A stretch of DNA of 64,000 nt from JBHJGP01 sp050331695 (GTDB lineage: Bacteria > Pseudomonadota > Alphaproteobacteria > Geminicoccales > Geminicoccaceae), in the NCBI GenBank assembly GCA_050331695.1, contig JBHJGP010000016.1:1-64000 (forward strand). The letters run 5' to 3'. The first letter of the stretch is position 1. The number at the start of each line of letters is the position of its first letter. This document shows positions 7,482 through 16,547 of this stretch, piece after piece. The notes under the pieces are model-generated. The model had not been told where the DNA came from. It saw nothing but the letters and a program-made list of their open reading frames with translations, and made no database searches. Made by a program: the position numbers and the translations under genes.

Positions 7482-8948
7482 TCAAGCTGAGGGCGCAGCA
7501 ACGTTTTTGCGTTCCGCCAGTGCACGCTTGAGTTCGACAAAGAGTTCGGCACTGACAAAGCGTAACGCCACGACGTAAACGAACGCCCCGCAAAGGGTCA
7601 CGACAACCAATTCCAGGAGCGGCTGGTTCTCGACCATCTCGGCGGTCGCAAGCGTGGAGCCAACCACGAGAATGCAAACCACCAAACCCGGAACCATAGC
7701 CCTCACAATCTGACCGAAGCTGATCCTGATCATGTGGTTGAGCACGAGCAGGTCGATCAACAGATAACTGACAGCCAACCCGATTTGCGAAGCGGCGACG
7801 ACATTGATACCCCAGGGTACGGCGAACCAGAGAGTTACAGCCATCAAGGGCAGTTTTAGCGCCGCCGTGTAGGAGAGGGTGTCAGGACGATTGATCGCCT
7901 TGTAGATCGTGCCCGGCAGGAAACCGATCGTCGATATGGCGAGCGCGACAGCGAGACACTGCATCGGTACGACGACGGGAAGCCATTCGTCCGTGTAGAG
8001 CGTTCGGACGAAGGGGTCGGCGATCACCGCGATCCCGGCCCCGGCGGGCAGGACGAACAAGGCCAGGTAGCGCAAGCAGCCATAATAATACTGGCGGAGC
8101 ACATCCCTGTCGTGCTGCAGGCTCGACATGATGGGATGAAGGACGACGCCTGTGACCATATTGGCGCTTCGGATCACGAGATCGGGGATACGGAAAGCGA
8201 GCGTGTAAAGGCCGAGCGCCGCGGCGCCCAGGAACTTACCGACCAGCATGGCATCGAGATTGTTCCGGATCGCGCCGATCGCTTCAGCCCCGACCAGATG
8301 CACGCCGAACCAAAGAGCATCGCGGCAGACCTGCGGATCGAGATCGCGGCGCGGCCGCCAGGGACGCACGGCGAACACCAGAATCGTGAAAGTCAGCGAC
8401 CCGGCCAGGTGGCCGATCACCAGCGACCAGACGCCGTAGCCTTGGAAGGCGAGGATGATGGCCGTTGTGCCCTTGACCACGCCTCGCCCGAAATCGGGCA
8501 CCAGTTTCGCCCGAAACCTGAGTTCACGTTGGAGGAAGCCATCCGGCACCACCGAGAAGGCTTCGATGATCAATGCCAGGGCTAGCACGGGCAACAGGGA
8601 TGCGACTTCGGGCTGTTCGAAGAAAGCGGCGATCGACGGCGCCGACAGCCACGCCACGGTCCAGAAGAGAAAACCGTTGGCGATGCCCAAAAAGAAAATG
8701 GCGTTGGCGAACCGGTTCACGTCCTCGATCCGGGAGATCAGAGCCGCGCCCAGACCGAACCTCGAGAGAACCTGAAGATAGGCGATCGCGATGATGCAAA
8801 AGCCCATGAGACCGAAATCTTCCGGGCCCAGAAGACGGGCGAGGACGACGATCGCGACGAAGCCAAAGAGCTTGGACCCGAGAAACGAGGTGTAGGACCA
8901 GGCGACGTTGACGAAGCTCTTGCGGCCGAGGCTCTGTTTCGCGGTCAT
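7482..8948 (-). CDS. Wzx/WzxC-like polysaccharide flippase (MOP superfamily)
   Basis: This is a polytopic membrane protein of about 488 residues, with roughly 12-14 hydrophobic segments and the MOP-family N-terminus (FVNVAWSYTSFLGSKLFGF, ARLLGPEDFGLMG). The middle motif DAMLVGKFLGAAALGLYTLA near residue 235 is typical of lipid-linked oligosaccharide flippases of the WzxC/TuaB group. It should move undecaprenyl-linked repeat units across the inner membrane. ATG 8948 is preferred over an in-frame TTG at 8987, because the conserved sequence begins right after it. The neighbours are glycosyltransferases on both sides. The assignment is firm at the family level. Confidence 0.87.
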   Translation of the reverse strand: MTAKQSLGRKSFVNVAWSYTSFLGSKLFGFVAIVVLARLLGPEDFGLMGFCIIAIAYLQVLSRFGLGAALISRIEDVNRFANAIFFLGIANGFLFWTVAWLSAPSIAAFFEQPEVASLLPVLALALIIEAFSVVPDGFLQRELRFRAKLVPDFGRGVVKGTTAIILAFQGYGVWSLVIGHLAGSLTFTILVFAVRPWRPRRDLDPQVCRDALWFGVHLVGAEAIGAIRNNLDAMLVGKFLGAAALGLYTLAFRIPDLVIRSANMVTGVVLHPIMSSLQHDRDVLRQYYYGCLRYLALFVLPAGAGIAVIADPFVRTLYTDEWLPVVVPMQCLAVALAISTIGFLPGTIYKAINRPDTLSYTAALKLPLMAVTLWFAVPWGINVVAASQIGLAVSYLLIDLLVLNHMIRISFGQIVRAMVPGLVVCILVVGSTLATAEMVENQPLLELVVVTLCGAFVYVVALRFVSAELFVELKRALAERKNVAAPSA

Positions 8949-8996
8949 CCTGGGTTCGCCGCGTTCGGATGTCGAGCTTGCACGCAAGATGGGGCG

Positions 8997-10163
8997 TCAA
9001 CCAAAGGGCGCCCTCTCGATCAGTGGCCGGGGCTCGCCGACCAGAAGCGTGTGGTAGAGTGAGGCCAGGCGATCGGCGGTGCGCTCTATATCGTAGCGCT
9101 GCTCTACCACCGACCGGGCCCGGCGGCCGAACAGCTCTCGCTTGGTTGGGTTGCGGCACAAATCGATCAGCGCGTCGCTCAGGGCGGTGCGGGCGTCGAC
9201 CGGCACGAGCGTTCCGCTTTCGCCGTCCTGCACGACGTCCGTCGAGCCGCCGACCCGGGTCGCGACGATGGCCTTCGCCGAAGCGGCGGCTTCCAAAAGC
9301 GCGTTGGAAAGCCCTTCCGTCGCGGAAGGCAGAACGAAGATATCCACGGCTTGCAGGAGCGATGCCATGTCGTCGATATGGCCTAGCCGGACGACACCGA
9401 CCCTGGCGGCGTCGGCGACATCTTCGCTCAAAGCATCGCCGACCAGTTCACGGTTCGCCCCCGCTAGAAGAAGGCTTGCATCGGGCACCGCCCGGCGTAC
9501 TTCGCGCCAAGCCTCGAGGAGCAAAGGCACCCGTTTCTGCTGGGTGATGCGGCCGGCGAAAAGAACGAGCGGGCCGTCGCCCAGGCCGAATTGCCTTCGA
9601 AGCGCGATGGAACGATCGGCAGCGAGCGGGGAAAACCGGCCGACATTGACGCCGTTGGGCGCGAAGACCCGTTTGTGCCGGTCGATGCCCAAGCTTTCCA
9701 ACTCCTCTTCGATCTCCCGGCTGATCACCGCGAAGCCGTCGATCAGACGATTGAAAGCGCTGATACGAGCGCCGCCAAGCAGTTTGGAGCGGACCCGGGT
9801 GGCTTCGCCGCCGCACATGGGCTTCGCGACTACCGGCGTCCGGCCGAGCGCTTTGGCGATGATGGCCGCAAGTGCCGGCGAGAAAAGCGAATGAGCGTGG
9901 ACTATATCCGGCTTCAAGCGAAGGATCTGCCGGGCGGCGCGGGCGACGAACAGCGTTGCGGCCAGCGGCTTTGGTCCCGGTGTCGGTAGCCGATGGACCG
10001 GGACACCGTCCACGGTTTCGCTGAGTTCCAGACCCTTATGGTGTCGCGTGACCACGACGCTGCCGATCCCACGGGCCTGCAGAAGGGGCGCGAGCTGACC
10101 GAGCTGACGTTCTGCGCCGCCGACGATCGGATGGTATGACGTGATGACCATGGCGACACGCAT
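8997..10163 (-). CDS. Family 4 glycosyltransferase (GT-B)
   Basis: This 388-residue GT-B glycosyltransferase starts with MRVAMVITSYHPIVGGAERQ. The HAHSLFSPALAA segment lies near residue 88, the donor-binding LFAGRITQQKRVPLLLEAW near residue 202, and the GT4 E-x7-E motif in ATEGLSNALLEA near residue 280. It would transfer a nucleotide-sugar-derived residue to the growing repeat unit at the cytoplasmic face. Its ATG shares one base with the TGA of the preceding GT4 gene (TGATG), implying translational coupling. Donor and acceptor are not identifiable. Confidence 0.88.
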   Translation of the reverse strand: MRVAMVITSYHPIVGGAERQLGQLAPLLQARGIGSVVVTRHHKGLELSETVDGVPVHRLPTPGPKPLAATLFVARAARQILRLKPDIVHAHSLFSPALAAIIAKALGRTPVVAKPMCGGEATRVRSKLLGGARISAFNRLIDGFAVISREIEEELESLGIDRHKRVFAPNGVNVGRFSPLAADRSIALRRQFGLGDGPLVLFAGRITQQKRVPLLLEAWREVRRAVPDASLLLAGANRELVGDALSEDVADAARVGVVRLGHIDDMASLLQAVDIFVLPSATEGLSNALLEAAASAKAIVATRVGGSTDVVQDGESGTLVPVDARTALSDALIDLCRNPTKRELFGRRARSVVEQRYDIERTADRLASLYHTLLVGEPRPLIERAPFG

Positions 10164-11377
10164 CAGGCGGCTTCCGGCAAAACGATAGGCGAGCCGCCGC
10201 AGGCGATCTCATGGCGGTAGATCGAAACCAGCCGATCGAGCCAGGCGTCGACGCCGACCGCCGACGTCGCCCGCGAACCCGCCGCTTGGCCGCAGGCTTT
10301 CATCCGCTCAGGCTCGCTTGCCAAATCGACGATCGCGGCTGCCAGCTCATAGGGCGCCTCGGCCGGAACGGCGATATTGCCCGTATCACCCAGAAGCAGG
10401 CGGTTGTCGCCCACATCGGTGACAACGCAGGGCAGATGGTTGACCATCGCCTCAAGAAGCGCCACCGGTGTGCCTTCCCAGTGTGATGCGCTGACGAACA
10501 TGTCAGACGCGGCGAGAAGGCGGGGAACGTCCGTTCTGAGCCCCAACAATGCCGCGCTGCTTTCCAGCTCGAGAGACGTCAAAAGCTCGCGAAGATCGTC
10601 TTCCAAAGGTCCGGCGCCGACGATCAGCAAACGCGCGTCCGGACGTTGCCGGCGGACCCGAGCGAACGCTTTCAGGAGATCGTCATGGGCCTTTTGTGGG
10701 ATCAGGGAGCCGACGGCGATCAGAAGCAGCGCATCCGGCGCGATGCCCAATTCAGCTCGCGCATCCTGCGCCTGGTCTTCGGCGCCCACGGCCGCTCGCG
10801 AAACCGCGTTGTGGACTACGTCGAAGGGACGATTGCCGGCTTCCTCGGCGTTGGTCGTCACCACCGCCTCGCCGACGGCGATCAGCCGATTGGCCCGCCG
10901 CCTCAAGACGTAGCGATGAAGCCACGCTCTCGCCCGGCCCACCCGTCTGACGCTGGGTTTGGTGTTATGGATCGTCGCGACCAGGGGCAGGCGTAGAGCC
11001 AGGGCCGAGAGACCGCCCATGATAATCGCGGTCGACAGATGCGCGTGGAGCAGGTCGATCCGCCGTTGCCGGATTTCAAGGATCATCCGCCACAGGCGAC
11101 GGGGGTCGGCCAGCGACCGGTGCGGCAAGGCCACGATCTCGACATCGAAGCGCTCCAAGTCGTCCCGCAGTGGTGTCCGATCGTCCGCTAGCACGATGAC
11201 GGAAACCTTTAGGTCGGTTCGCCGCTGGGCCGCCTCGACGAATGTGACGATCAATCGTTCCGCACCGCCGGTCACCAGACTGTCGACGATCTGCGCCACG
11301 TGGATCGGTTTGTCCCCGCGATCGACGCTGCCGGCGAGCGGCACAACCGTTTCGGGCGAGGAGGCGAGAGATCCCAT
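10163..11377 (-). CDS. Family 4 glycosyltransferase (GT-B)
   Basis: The product is 404 residues. The frame stays open for 126 codons upstream of 11377, but that part lies antisense-free inside the preceding GT gene and has no domain similarity. The ATG at 11377 overlaps the preceding TGA (TGATG), and the conserved sequence begins shortly after, at IHVAQIVDSLVTGGAERL. Donor-site sequences are VGSLIPQKAHDDLLKAF and the E-x7-E block HWEGTPVALLEAM. It acts with the other GT4 enzymes in repeat-unit assembly. It overlaps the next gene as TGATG at 10163. The sugar specificity is unknown. Confidence 0.87.
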   Translation of the reverse strand: MGSLASSPETVVPLAGSVDRGDKPIHVAQIVDSLVTGGAERLIVTFVEAAQRRTDLKVSVIVLADDRTPLRDDLERFDVEIVALPHRSLADPRRLWRMILEIRQRRIDLLHAHLSTAIIMGGLSALALRLPLVATIHNTKPSVRRVGRARAWLHRYVLRRRANRLIAVGEAVVTTNAEEAGNRPFDVVHNAVSRAAVGAEDQAQDARAELGIAPDALLLIAVGSLIPQKAHDDLLKAFARVRRQRPDARLLIVGAGPLEDDLRELLTSLELESSAALLGLRTDVPRLLAASDMFVSASHWEGTPVALLEAMVNHLPCVVTDVGDNRLLLGDTGNIAVPAEAPYELAAAIVDLASEPERMKACGQAAGSRATSAVGVDAWLDRLVSIYRHEIACGGSPIVLPEAA

Positions 11378-12564
11378 CAGGCCGGCACCGTTGCCCGATC
11401 GGTTCCGCGGCCACGGGCCAAACGGACCATCAGATCCTGCCATTGATAGAGCATCTGCTGGCGGGAAAAATGCCGCTGGATGCGTTCTCGCGCGGCCTGG
11501 GACATGGCTCCACGCTCGCCCTCGTTCTTGAGCAGGCGGACGATCGCTTCGGCAATGGCGCCGTGATCGCCGATCGCCGCCAAATAACCATTCTTCCCCT
11601 GTTCGATGACGTCGACAATACCGTCGGCGCGGGTCGCAACCGGCACGCAACCCATGGCCATCGCCTCGAGCAAGGAGAGGGGCAAGCCTTCCCAGCGCGA
11701 GGTCATGACGAACAGATCCATCGCCTCCAAAAGGCGGATCACGTCCGTTTGCCACGGCACGAAACGAACATTCTTGGCGACGCCGAGTTCCGCGGCCAGG
11801 TCGACGGTCTCGGCTTTCTGGCTGCCTTCACCGGCCATGAGAAACTGGGCATCGCCGATGTCATGAACGACGCTAGCGATGGCGGCTAAAAAATGCTCCG
11901 GCGCCTTCTGCCGTTCAAAACGGCCGGCCCAGCCGACCACCGGCCGTTCCGGATCGAGATCAAAATGCTGGATCGCTTCGGACCGTTTGCCGGTCGGCGC
12001 GAACCGTTGCGTTTCGACGCCCGTCGGTATCACGGTCACCCGGCTGGCGGCGCTGAGCCCGTGGCCGACCGTCGCTTCCTTCGCGCCCGAGGTGAGCGTC
12101 ACGATATGACCACCGAAAAGCCGGGCAACAAACTCCAAGCCCCGATAGAGATAGGCTTTTCGCCCTTGCACGCGGGTGATGAAGGGCAGCGAGGCCTGGG
12201 CGTAGACGGCGGGGACACCGGCAATCGCGCCCACCGCGCGGGCGAGCAAACCGGCCTTGCTGCCATGGCCCAGAATCACGTCGGGGCGGAGCTGCCCCAC
12301 CAGCTTTCGAATATGCCGAAACAGCCGGGCGTCGGACAAAGGATCGATGTGATAGCGAGCCATTTCCGCGGTGCCGGCCTGGAGCCCGGCCTGTCTCAAA
12401 TCTTCGGCGTAGGTCTCCGCCTGGTCGGACAGACAAAGCGTGAACGTCTCGAAGCCCAGTGGATCGAGACCGGTGCACAGCATCTTGTTGTAGTGGGCCA
12501 GGCCGCCAGTCGATTTGGTCAGGCTTAGCACGGAGAGGGTTTGATTGCCGGTCATGGGTCGCAT
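11377..12564 (-). CDS. Family 4 glycosyltransferase (GT-B)
   Basis: This 395-residue GT4 enzyme starts at ATG 12564, which shares a base with the TGA of the preceding gene; a TTG one codon upstream is also possible. Visible motifs are LTKSTGGLAHYNKML at the N-terminus, ILGHGSKAGLLARAVG near residue 95, VVGWAGRFERQKAPEHFLAA near residue 208, and the E-x7-E block RWEGLPLSLLEAM near residue 290. It is soluble or membrane-peripheral and adds one residue of the polysaccharide repeat. It is one of four consecutive GT4 genes in the operon, all stitched together by 1-base overlaps. Confidence 0.87.
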   Translation of the reverse strand: MRPMTGNQTLSVLSLTKSTGGLAHYNKMLCTGLDPLGFETFTLCLSDQAETYAEDLRQAGLQAGTAEMARYHIDPLSDARLFRHIRKLVGQLRPDVILGHGSKAGLLARAVGAIAGVPAVYAQASLPFITRVQGRKAYLYRGLEFVARLFGGHIVTLTSGAKEATVGHGLSAASRVTVIPTGVETQRFAPTGKRSEAIQHFDLDPERPVVGWAGRFERQKAPEHFLAAIASVVHDIGDAQFLMAGEGSQKAETVDLAAELGVAKNVRFVPWQTDVIRLLEAMDLFVMTSRWEGLPLSLLEAMAMGCVPVATRADGIVDVIEQGKNGYLAAIGDHGAIAEAIVRLLKNEGERGAMSQAARERIQRHFSRQQMLYQWQDLMVRLARGRGTDRATVPA

Positions 12565-13697
12565 CAAGCCGGTGAAAGGGACTGGTGGTACAGATCGAAG
12601 ATCCGTCCGTGCATGCGCTGCGTGCTGTAGTCTTTCCTGACCTTGGCGATGGAGGCCGCTGCCAGATTCTGGCGAAGCTCGCCATCGTCGAGGGCGCGGG
12701 TCAGGGCATCGGCCAGACCGACCGGATCAGCCGGTGGAACCAGAAGCCCCTCCTGCCCGTGGTTCAGGACCTCCGGTATGCCGCCGACCCGGGTCGCCAC
12801 CACCGGCCGTCCCATGGCCATGGCCTCGAGCAGCACCATGGGCAGGCCTTCCCACGATGAGGAGAAGGCCACGATGTCGATCGCGGCCAGAAGGGCTGGA
12901 ACGTCCCGAACGATACCGGTGAAGGTCAGATGATCCGGCAGCAGCCCCGCCTCGGCCGCCGAACCCTCGAGCGATTGCCGGAGCGGACCGTCGCCAACGA
13001 TTAAAAAGTGAGCGTCGCAGCCCCGTTTCACCAGCAAAGAGACGGCGTTGAGAAACGTGGCGTGATCTTTTTGCTGGGTCAGGCGGCCGATGACGGCGAC
13101 AACCGACTTGCTCGTCGGCACGCCCCAGCGGCCTAGATCGATGGGCGCAACCTCTCCGGCACTGAAGCGGGCGGTATCGACGCCGTTCTTTAGCACCAGA
13201 AGCTTTCGGTTCGGGCAACTGCCGAAGGTAGCACTATGGCGGGCAACCTCTTCGGAGACGGCGATCAGGCGATCGGCGCCAGAGGTCAGGAGCCGAAAGA
13301 TCGAGCTCAGAAACATGTTGCGGCGCCAGGGATCGACATTGTGGAGCGTGGAAAGCCTCACCGGCACGCGGGCCAGAACGGCGGCGGGCTGACCCACCAG
13401 ATCGCTTTTGGTCAGATGGGTGTGAACCACATCAGGCTTGAACCGGCGGAACAGGCGCCAGGCACGAACCAGGGCCAGCGGGTCCAGCAGCCCGTGGCGG
13501 CTCAACCTGGTGACGGCGACGCCACGGCTTTCGACCTCGGCGATAAGCGGGCCTGGCGTGAAGTAGCCGACCTCGACTCGGTGGCCTCGGCCGAGTGCCC
13601 CGTCGAGCAGGTCGAGCAAAAGCGTCTCCGCTCCGCCAAGCTTAAGGCTGTCGATCAGGTAGGCTATTCTAAGGGGGTACGGGACCGCTGTTGACAT
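12564..13697 (-). CDS. Family 4 glycosyltransferase (GT-B)
   Basis: This GT4 enzyme starts with MSTAVPYPLRIAYLIDSLKLGGAE. ATG 13697 is chosen because GAGAG lies five bases upstream and the fold begins immediately. A GTG at 13784 would add 29 residues and overlap the previous stop as GTGA, so it remains possible. Motifs include DVVHTHLTKSDL near residue 80, VVAVIGRLTQQKDHATFLNA near residue 195, and the E-x7-E block SWEGLPMVLLEAM. It is the first glycosyltransferase gene after the kinase-like and co-polymerase genes. The donor sugar is not predictable from sequence. Confidence 0.87.
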   Translation of the reverse strand: MSTAVPYPLRIAYLIDSLKLGGAETLLLDLLDGALGRGHRVEVGYFTPGPLIAEVESRGVAVTRLSRHGLLDPLALVRAWRLFRRFKPDVVHTHLTKSDLVGQPAAVLARVPVRLSTLHNVDPWRRNMFLSSIFRLLTSGADRLIAVSEEVARHSATFGSCPNRKLLVLKNGVDTARFSAGEVAPIDLGRWGVPTSKSVVAVIGRLTQQKDHATFLNAVSLLVKRGCDAHFLIVGDGPLRQSLEGSAAEAGLLPDHLTFTGIVRDVPALLAAIDIVAFSSSWEGLPMVLLEAMAMGRPVVATRVGGIPEVLNHGQEGLLVPPADPVGLADALTRALDDGELRQNLAAASIAKVRKDYSTQRMHGRIFDLYHQSLSPA

Positions 13698-13780
13698 ACC
13701 GCTCTCAGGCAAAGCTGGACGTCGCAAGCCCGCTTCGACCGCGGACGCCGGCGCGGCTCGAAAGGCACGCCACGGCTCCC

Positions 13781-14905
13781 TCACTCCGGTTTTGCTTCAG
13801 GCGTGAACCAACGGCCGAAATAGGCCGCCGTGCCTAGGACGTAGGCGGTCAGGGCACCGGGGACGGAGATCAGAAACTGAAGGAAACCGGGCATCGGCGA
13901 GGCTTCGACGCCGGCGCCATCGATCGCCGTTTCCTCCTCCCCAAACGAAACACCGAGAAGGTCGAGAATGTCTCCGGTCGTGATCATCTGGGCTTCCTTG
14001 AGGAGCGTCAGAAAAGCCACGCCCTCGGGCCTCTGTTCCGTAATCAGGACGGCGACATCGATCGCGAAAATGAAAATGGCCGCGGAGAGAAGAATGACGC
14101 TCGATACGGTGAGCAGAAGCCGCAGCGGCGAAACGGTGGATTGGCCGCGATACTTCTCACCTCCGACCAGTTCGGCCAAGAAGCCGGGCACCCGAAAGCG
14201 CCGTTTGTTGAGCACCACCCCCATCAGATGGCCGCCGGCCCGTTCGATCAACGCACAAGCGGCATCCGCCGTCGACTGCGTGGTTTCCTCGGCCTCGATC
14301 ACCAACACGACCGAACCGGCATACTGGGCGATTAAGAGGGCTTCGGGGGCCCGGCTGATCGGCGGCGAATCGACGATAAAGGTGTCGAAACGCGACGCCA
14401 GATGCTGACAGAGCTTGGGCAGCCGCTCCGAGACAGCCTCGATACCGTCACGCGTGGAAAGCCAGACGACGTAGACGTCTGTGTTGACCAACCGTTGGAC
14501 GGTGACGCCTGCATCCTCCTCGGCGAGTGACACCGGCGTTTCGTCTTGGTCGCCGCCCTCGCGTGCTGCCTCCGGACAGGTGCCGACCGTGACGAAACAA
14601 ACCGATCGCCGAAATTTAAGGGACAAAAGCCGGGCGAACTGGAGGGCCACCGTCGTCGTGCCTTCGCCGCCCGAAGGCGAGACGAATTGAATGACGTGGG
14701 TCCGCCCCTTTTCAGGTAAACGGGTCGCCAGCGTCTGCAGAACACCGAACAGTTCGTGCTCTTGGTTATCCAAGCGCGTAGGTCCGGTGCCGTGGGCCAT
14801 GGACCTTTGGCGGGCCGCTCGGGCCGCCTGTCGACCGCCTTGGTGCTCCTCCGGCCTGGCCACAACCGTCATCTCAGGCTCACGCACCTCGTGCCACTCC
14901 ACCAA
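13781..14905 (-). CDS. BY-kinase/CpsD-like membrane ATPase lacking the Walker A lysine
   Basis: Bacterial tyrosine kinases of this type pair with Wzz/GumC co-polymerases to time polysaccharide polymerisation. This 374-residue protein has the P-loop region FVSPSGGEGTTTVALQFARL near residue 75, and the Walker B-like strand FIVDSPPISRAPEALL near residue 175. The P-loop reads GGEGTTT where functional members have GEGKST, so the phosphate-binding Lys is gone. The second Walker motif (VCFVTVGT) is also degraded, and there is no C-terminal Tyr cluster. Unusually, the ATPase-like part is followed by two hydrophobic segments near residues 258-285 and 345-365. TTG 14905 and ATG 14872 are both possible starts. 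It is probably a catalytically weak or inactive regulator of the co-polymerase at 14983. Confidence 0.72.
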   Translation of the reverse strand: MVEWHEVREPEMTVVARPEEHQGGRQAARAARQRSMAHGTGPTRLDNQEHELFGVLQTLATRLPEKGRTHVIQFVSPSGGEGTTTVALQFARLLSLKFRRSVCFVTVGTCPEAAREGGDQDETPVSLAEEDAGVTVQRLVNTDVYVVWLSTRDGIEAVSERLPKLCQHLASRFDTFIVDSPPISRAPEALLIAQYAGSVVLVIEAEETTQSTADAACALIERAGGHLMGVVLNKRRFRVPGFLAELVGGEKYRGQSTVSPLRLLLTVSSVILLSAAIFIFAIDVAVLITEQRPEGVAFLTLLKEAQMITTGDILDLLGVSFGEEETAIDGAGVEASPMPGFLQFLISVPGALTAYVLGTAAYFGRWFTPEAKPE

Positions 14906-14982
14906 GACTCAACACTACTCTCGCTCTTCCGCCGCAGCCAGTTCGGCCCCTGAGATCACTTCCGGTCATGTCCGTATGCCTT

Positions 14983-16443
14983 TCAGGAACCGGTAGACCA
15001 CTGCAACCGCAGGGGTCTCACCCCCTGCCGCGAGGGAATGAAGCGCGTGCTCGCGAGAACCGGCAGACCCAACCGCCGTTCGACCATCTCGGTGGAAAGG
15101 AAGGTCGGGCGGATCAGGAACGACAGGAAGGCCGATCCCACGCCGACGACCACGCCGCAAATCAACGCCATGATCAGCCGCAATTTGTTGGGCAGGCCGA
15201 CCGGACCCAACGGCGCGATAGCCGGCTCGATGATGCTGATATTGGTCTGGCGGCCCGGCGCATCCGCGAACTCGGCCTCACGCACCCGCTCATTGTAGGC
15301 TTCGAAATTGGTCTCGTGAAACTCGAACTCCGCCTCCAGGGCGCGGAGCTCCTCGGAGCTGTTGGTGAGGTCGGCAAGCCGGACCTTGTTGGTCTCCAAC
15401 TGCTGTTCGAGGGTCGCCTTGCGGCCTTCCAACTCCCGCAGTTCGGAGGCAATCGACATGAGATCGGTCTCGGCATCCCGATACAGCGGATTGGACACCA
15501 ACCGGGAGCCGACGGTGATCTGGTCCGGTTGGCTGGCCGCGAAATCCTCGACCGCGGCCAATTCGGCGACGGTGCTACGGACGGCTGGATGTTGCCGGTC
15601 GTAGGTCTGGAGTTTTTGTTCAAGCTCGAGACGCAAGGTCAGAATCCGGTCTTCGGCAGCCTCCACGGTGGGATTGCGTCGGACCTCCTGATAATCGGTA
15701 ACGGTCGGCGCCAGTGCCGTCATCTCGTCGGCGATCGATTCGCGCCGCCTTTCCAGTCCTGCCGTCTGGGTTTCGATCGCCTGCAGTTGATCCAGAAACG
15801 ATTGCTGCTCCGCCAGTAGCATGCTGAACTGGTCTTCGTAGGAGTACAGGTTTTGTTGCTTGCGGAAGGTGTTCAGCCGATCGGCTGCTTGCTGCATGGA
15901 TCGGCGCGCATTGGCCACTTGTTCGCGCGCGAATTCGGAGCGCAGACCGCCAAAGATGGAAACCCGCTCCTTCAGATATTCTTCGACCATTTGGTTGGTG
16001 ATTTCGGCTGCGAGCTCGGGATCTTCGTGCCGCGTTCTCACCTGAACGACATTCGCCCCGGGGACCGTGTTGATGGAAAGAGCGTCGTTCAGTTCATATT
16101 GAGCGATGCCCAAGGCATTGTCGGCGCCCACCAGGTCGGGAAAAAGGCGTTCCATGCCGATCTCGGTCACCACCTTCTCGCGGAGAACGCGGCTGTTGAG
16201 AATCTGCATCTCGGCGTTCACCAGATCTTCGAGATCGCCCGGATTGGGTGCTTTGGCTCCGGCATCGGCCAATTCGGGGACATAGAGATATTCGCGGCCG
16301 AGTTTGACTAGCAGGGTTGCTTGAGCCTGGTAGGTCTCGTCTTGGCTGAACAGGGCGAAGCCACTGACGATTGTGCAAATCGCACCTAGAAACAGTGCCC
16401 TGAACTTGTACAGGAAAATGATTTCGAGCACTGATCCGAGCAA
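14983..16443 (-). CDS. Wzz/GumC-like polysaccharide co-polymerase
   Basis: This 486-residue chain-length regulator has an N-terminal transmembrane helix (residues 15-32), a long periplasmic part with heptad-rich coiled coil around residues 165-240 and 290-380, and a second helix near residues 428-450. The block before the second helix (ISIIEPAIAPLGPVGLPNK) is the proline-rich motif typical of PCP/GumC proteins. It sets polymer chain length together with the Wzy-like protein. The TTG start at 16443 is supported by GGAGAGGAAG five bases upstream. The cytoplasmic ATPase partner is encoded separately, by the next gene. No Wza-type outer-membrane exporter is present in the window. Confidence 0.85.
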   Translation of the reverse strand: MLGSVLEIIFLYKFRALFLGAICTIVSGFALFSQDETYQAQATLLVKLGREYLYVPELADAGAKAPNPGDLEDLVNAEMQILNSRVLREKVVTEIGMERLFPDLVGADNALGIAQYELNDALSINTVPGANVVQVRTRHEDPELAAEITNQMVEEYLKERVSIFGGLRSEFAREQVANARRSMQQAADRLNTFRKQQNLYSYEDQFSMLLAEQQSFLDQLQAIETQTAGLERRRESIADEMTALAPTVTDYQEVRRNPTVEAAEDRILTLRLELEQKLQTYDRQHPAVRSTVAELAAVEDFAASQPDQITVGSRLVSNPLYRDAETDLMSIASELRELEGRKATLEQQLETNKVRLADLTNSSEELRALEAEFEFHETNFEAYNERVREAEFADAPGRQTNISIIEPAIAPLGPVGLPNKLRLIMALICGVVVGVGSAFLSFLIRPTFLSTEMVERRLGLPVLASTRFIPSRQGVRPLRLQWSTGS

Positions 16444-16547
16444 GGCAACTTCCTCTCCAGAGAAACAGGCGTAAGACGCTTTTTATTTACTGTTCATACA
16501 GCCAGTGAGTGTGGTCAACAAACCCCTTTTCTGGGGTCGCTGGGAGA

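Noticed and set aside
11378..11755. N-terminal extension of the glycosyltransferase at 10163
   Set aside because: The 126 upstream codons are low-complexity Arg/Gly-rich translation inside the preceding GT gene; the TGATG overlap gives a better start at 11377.
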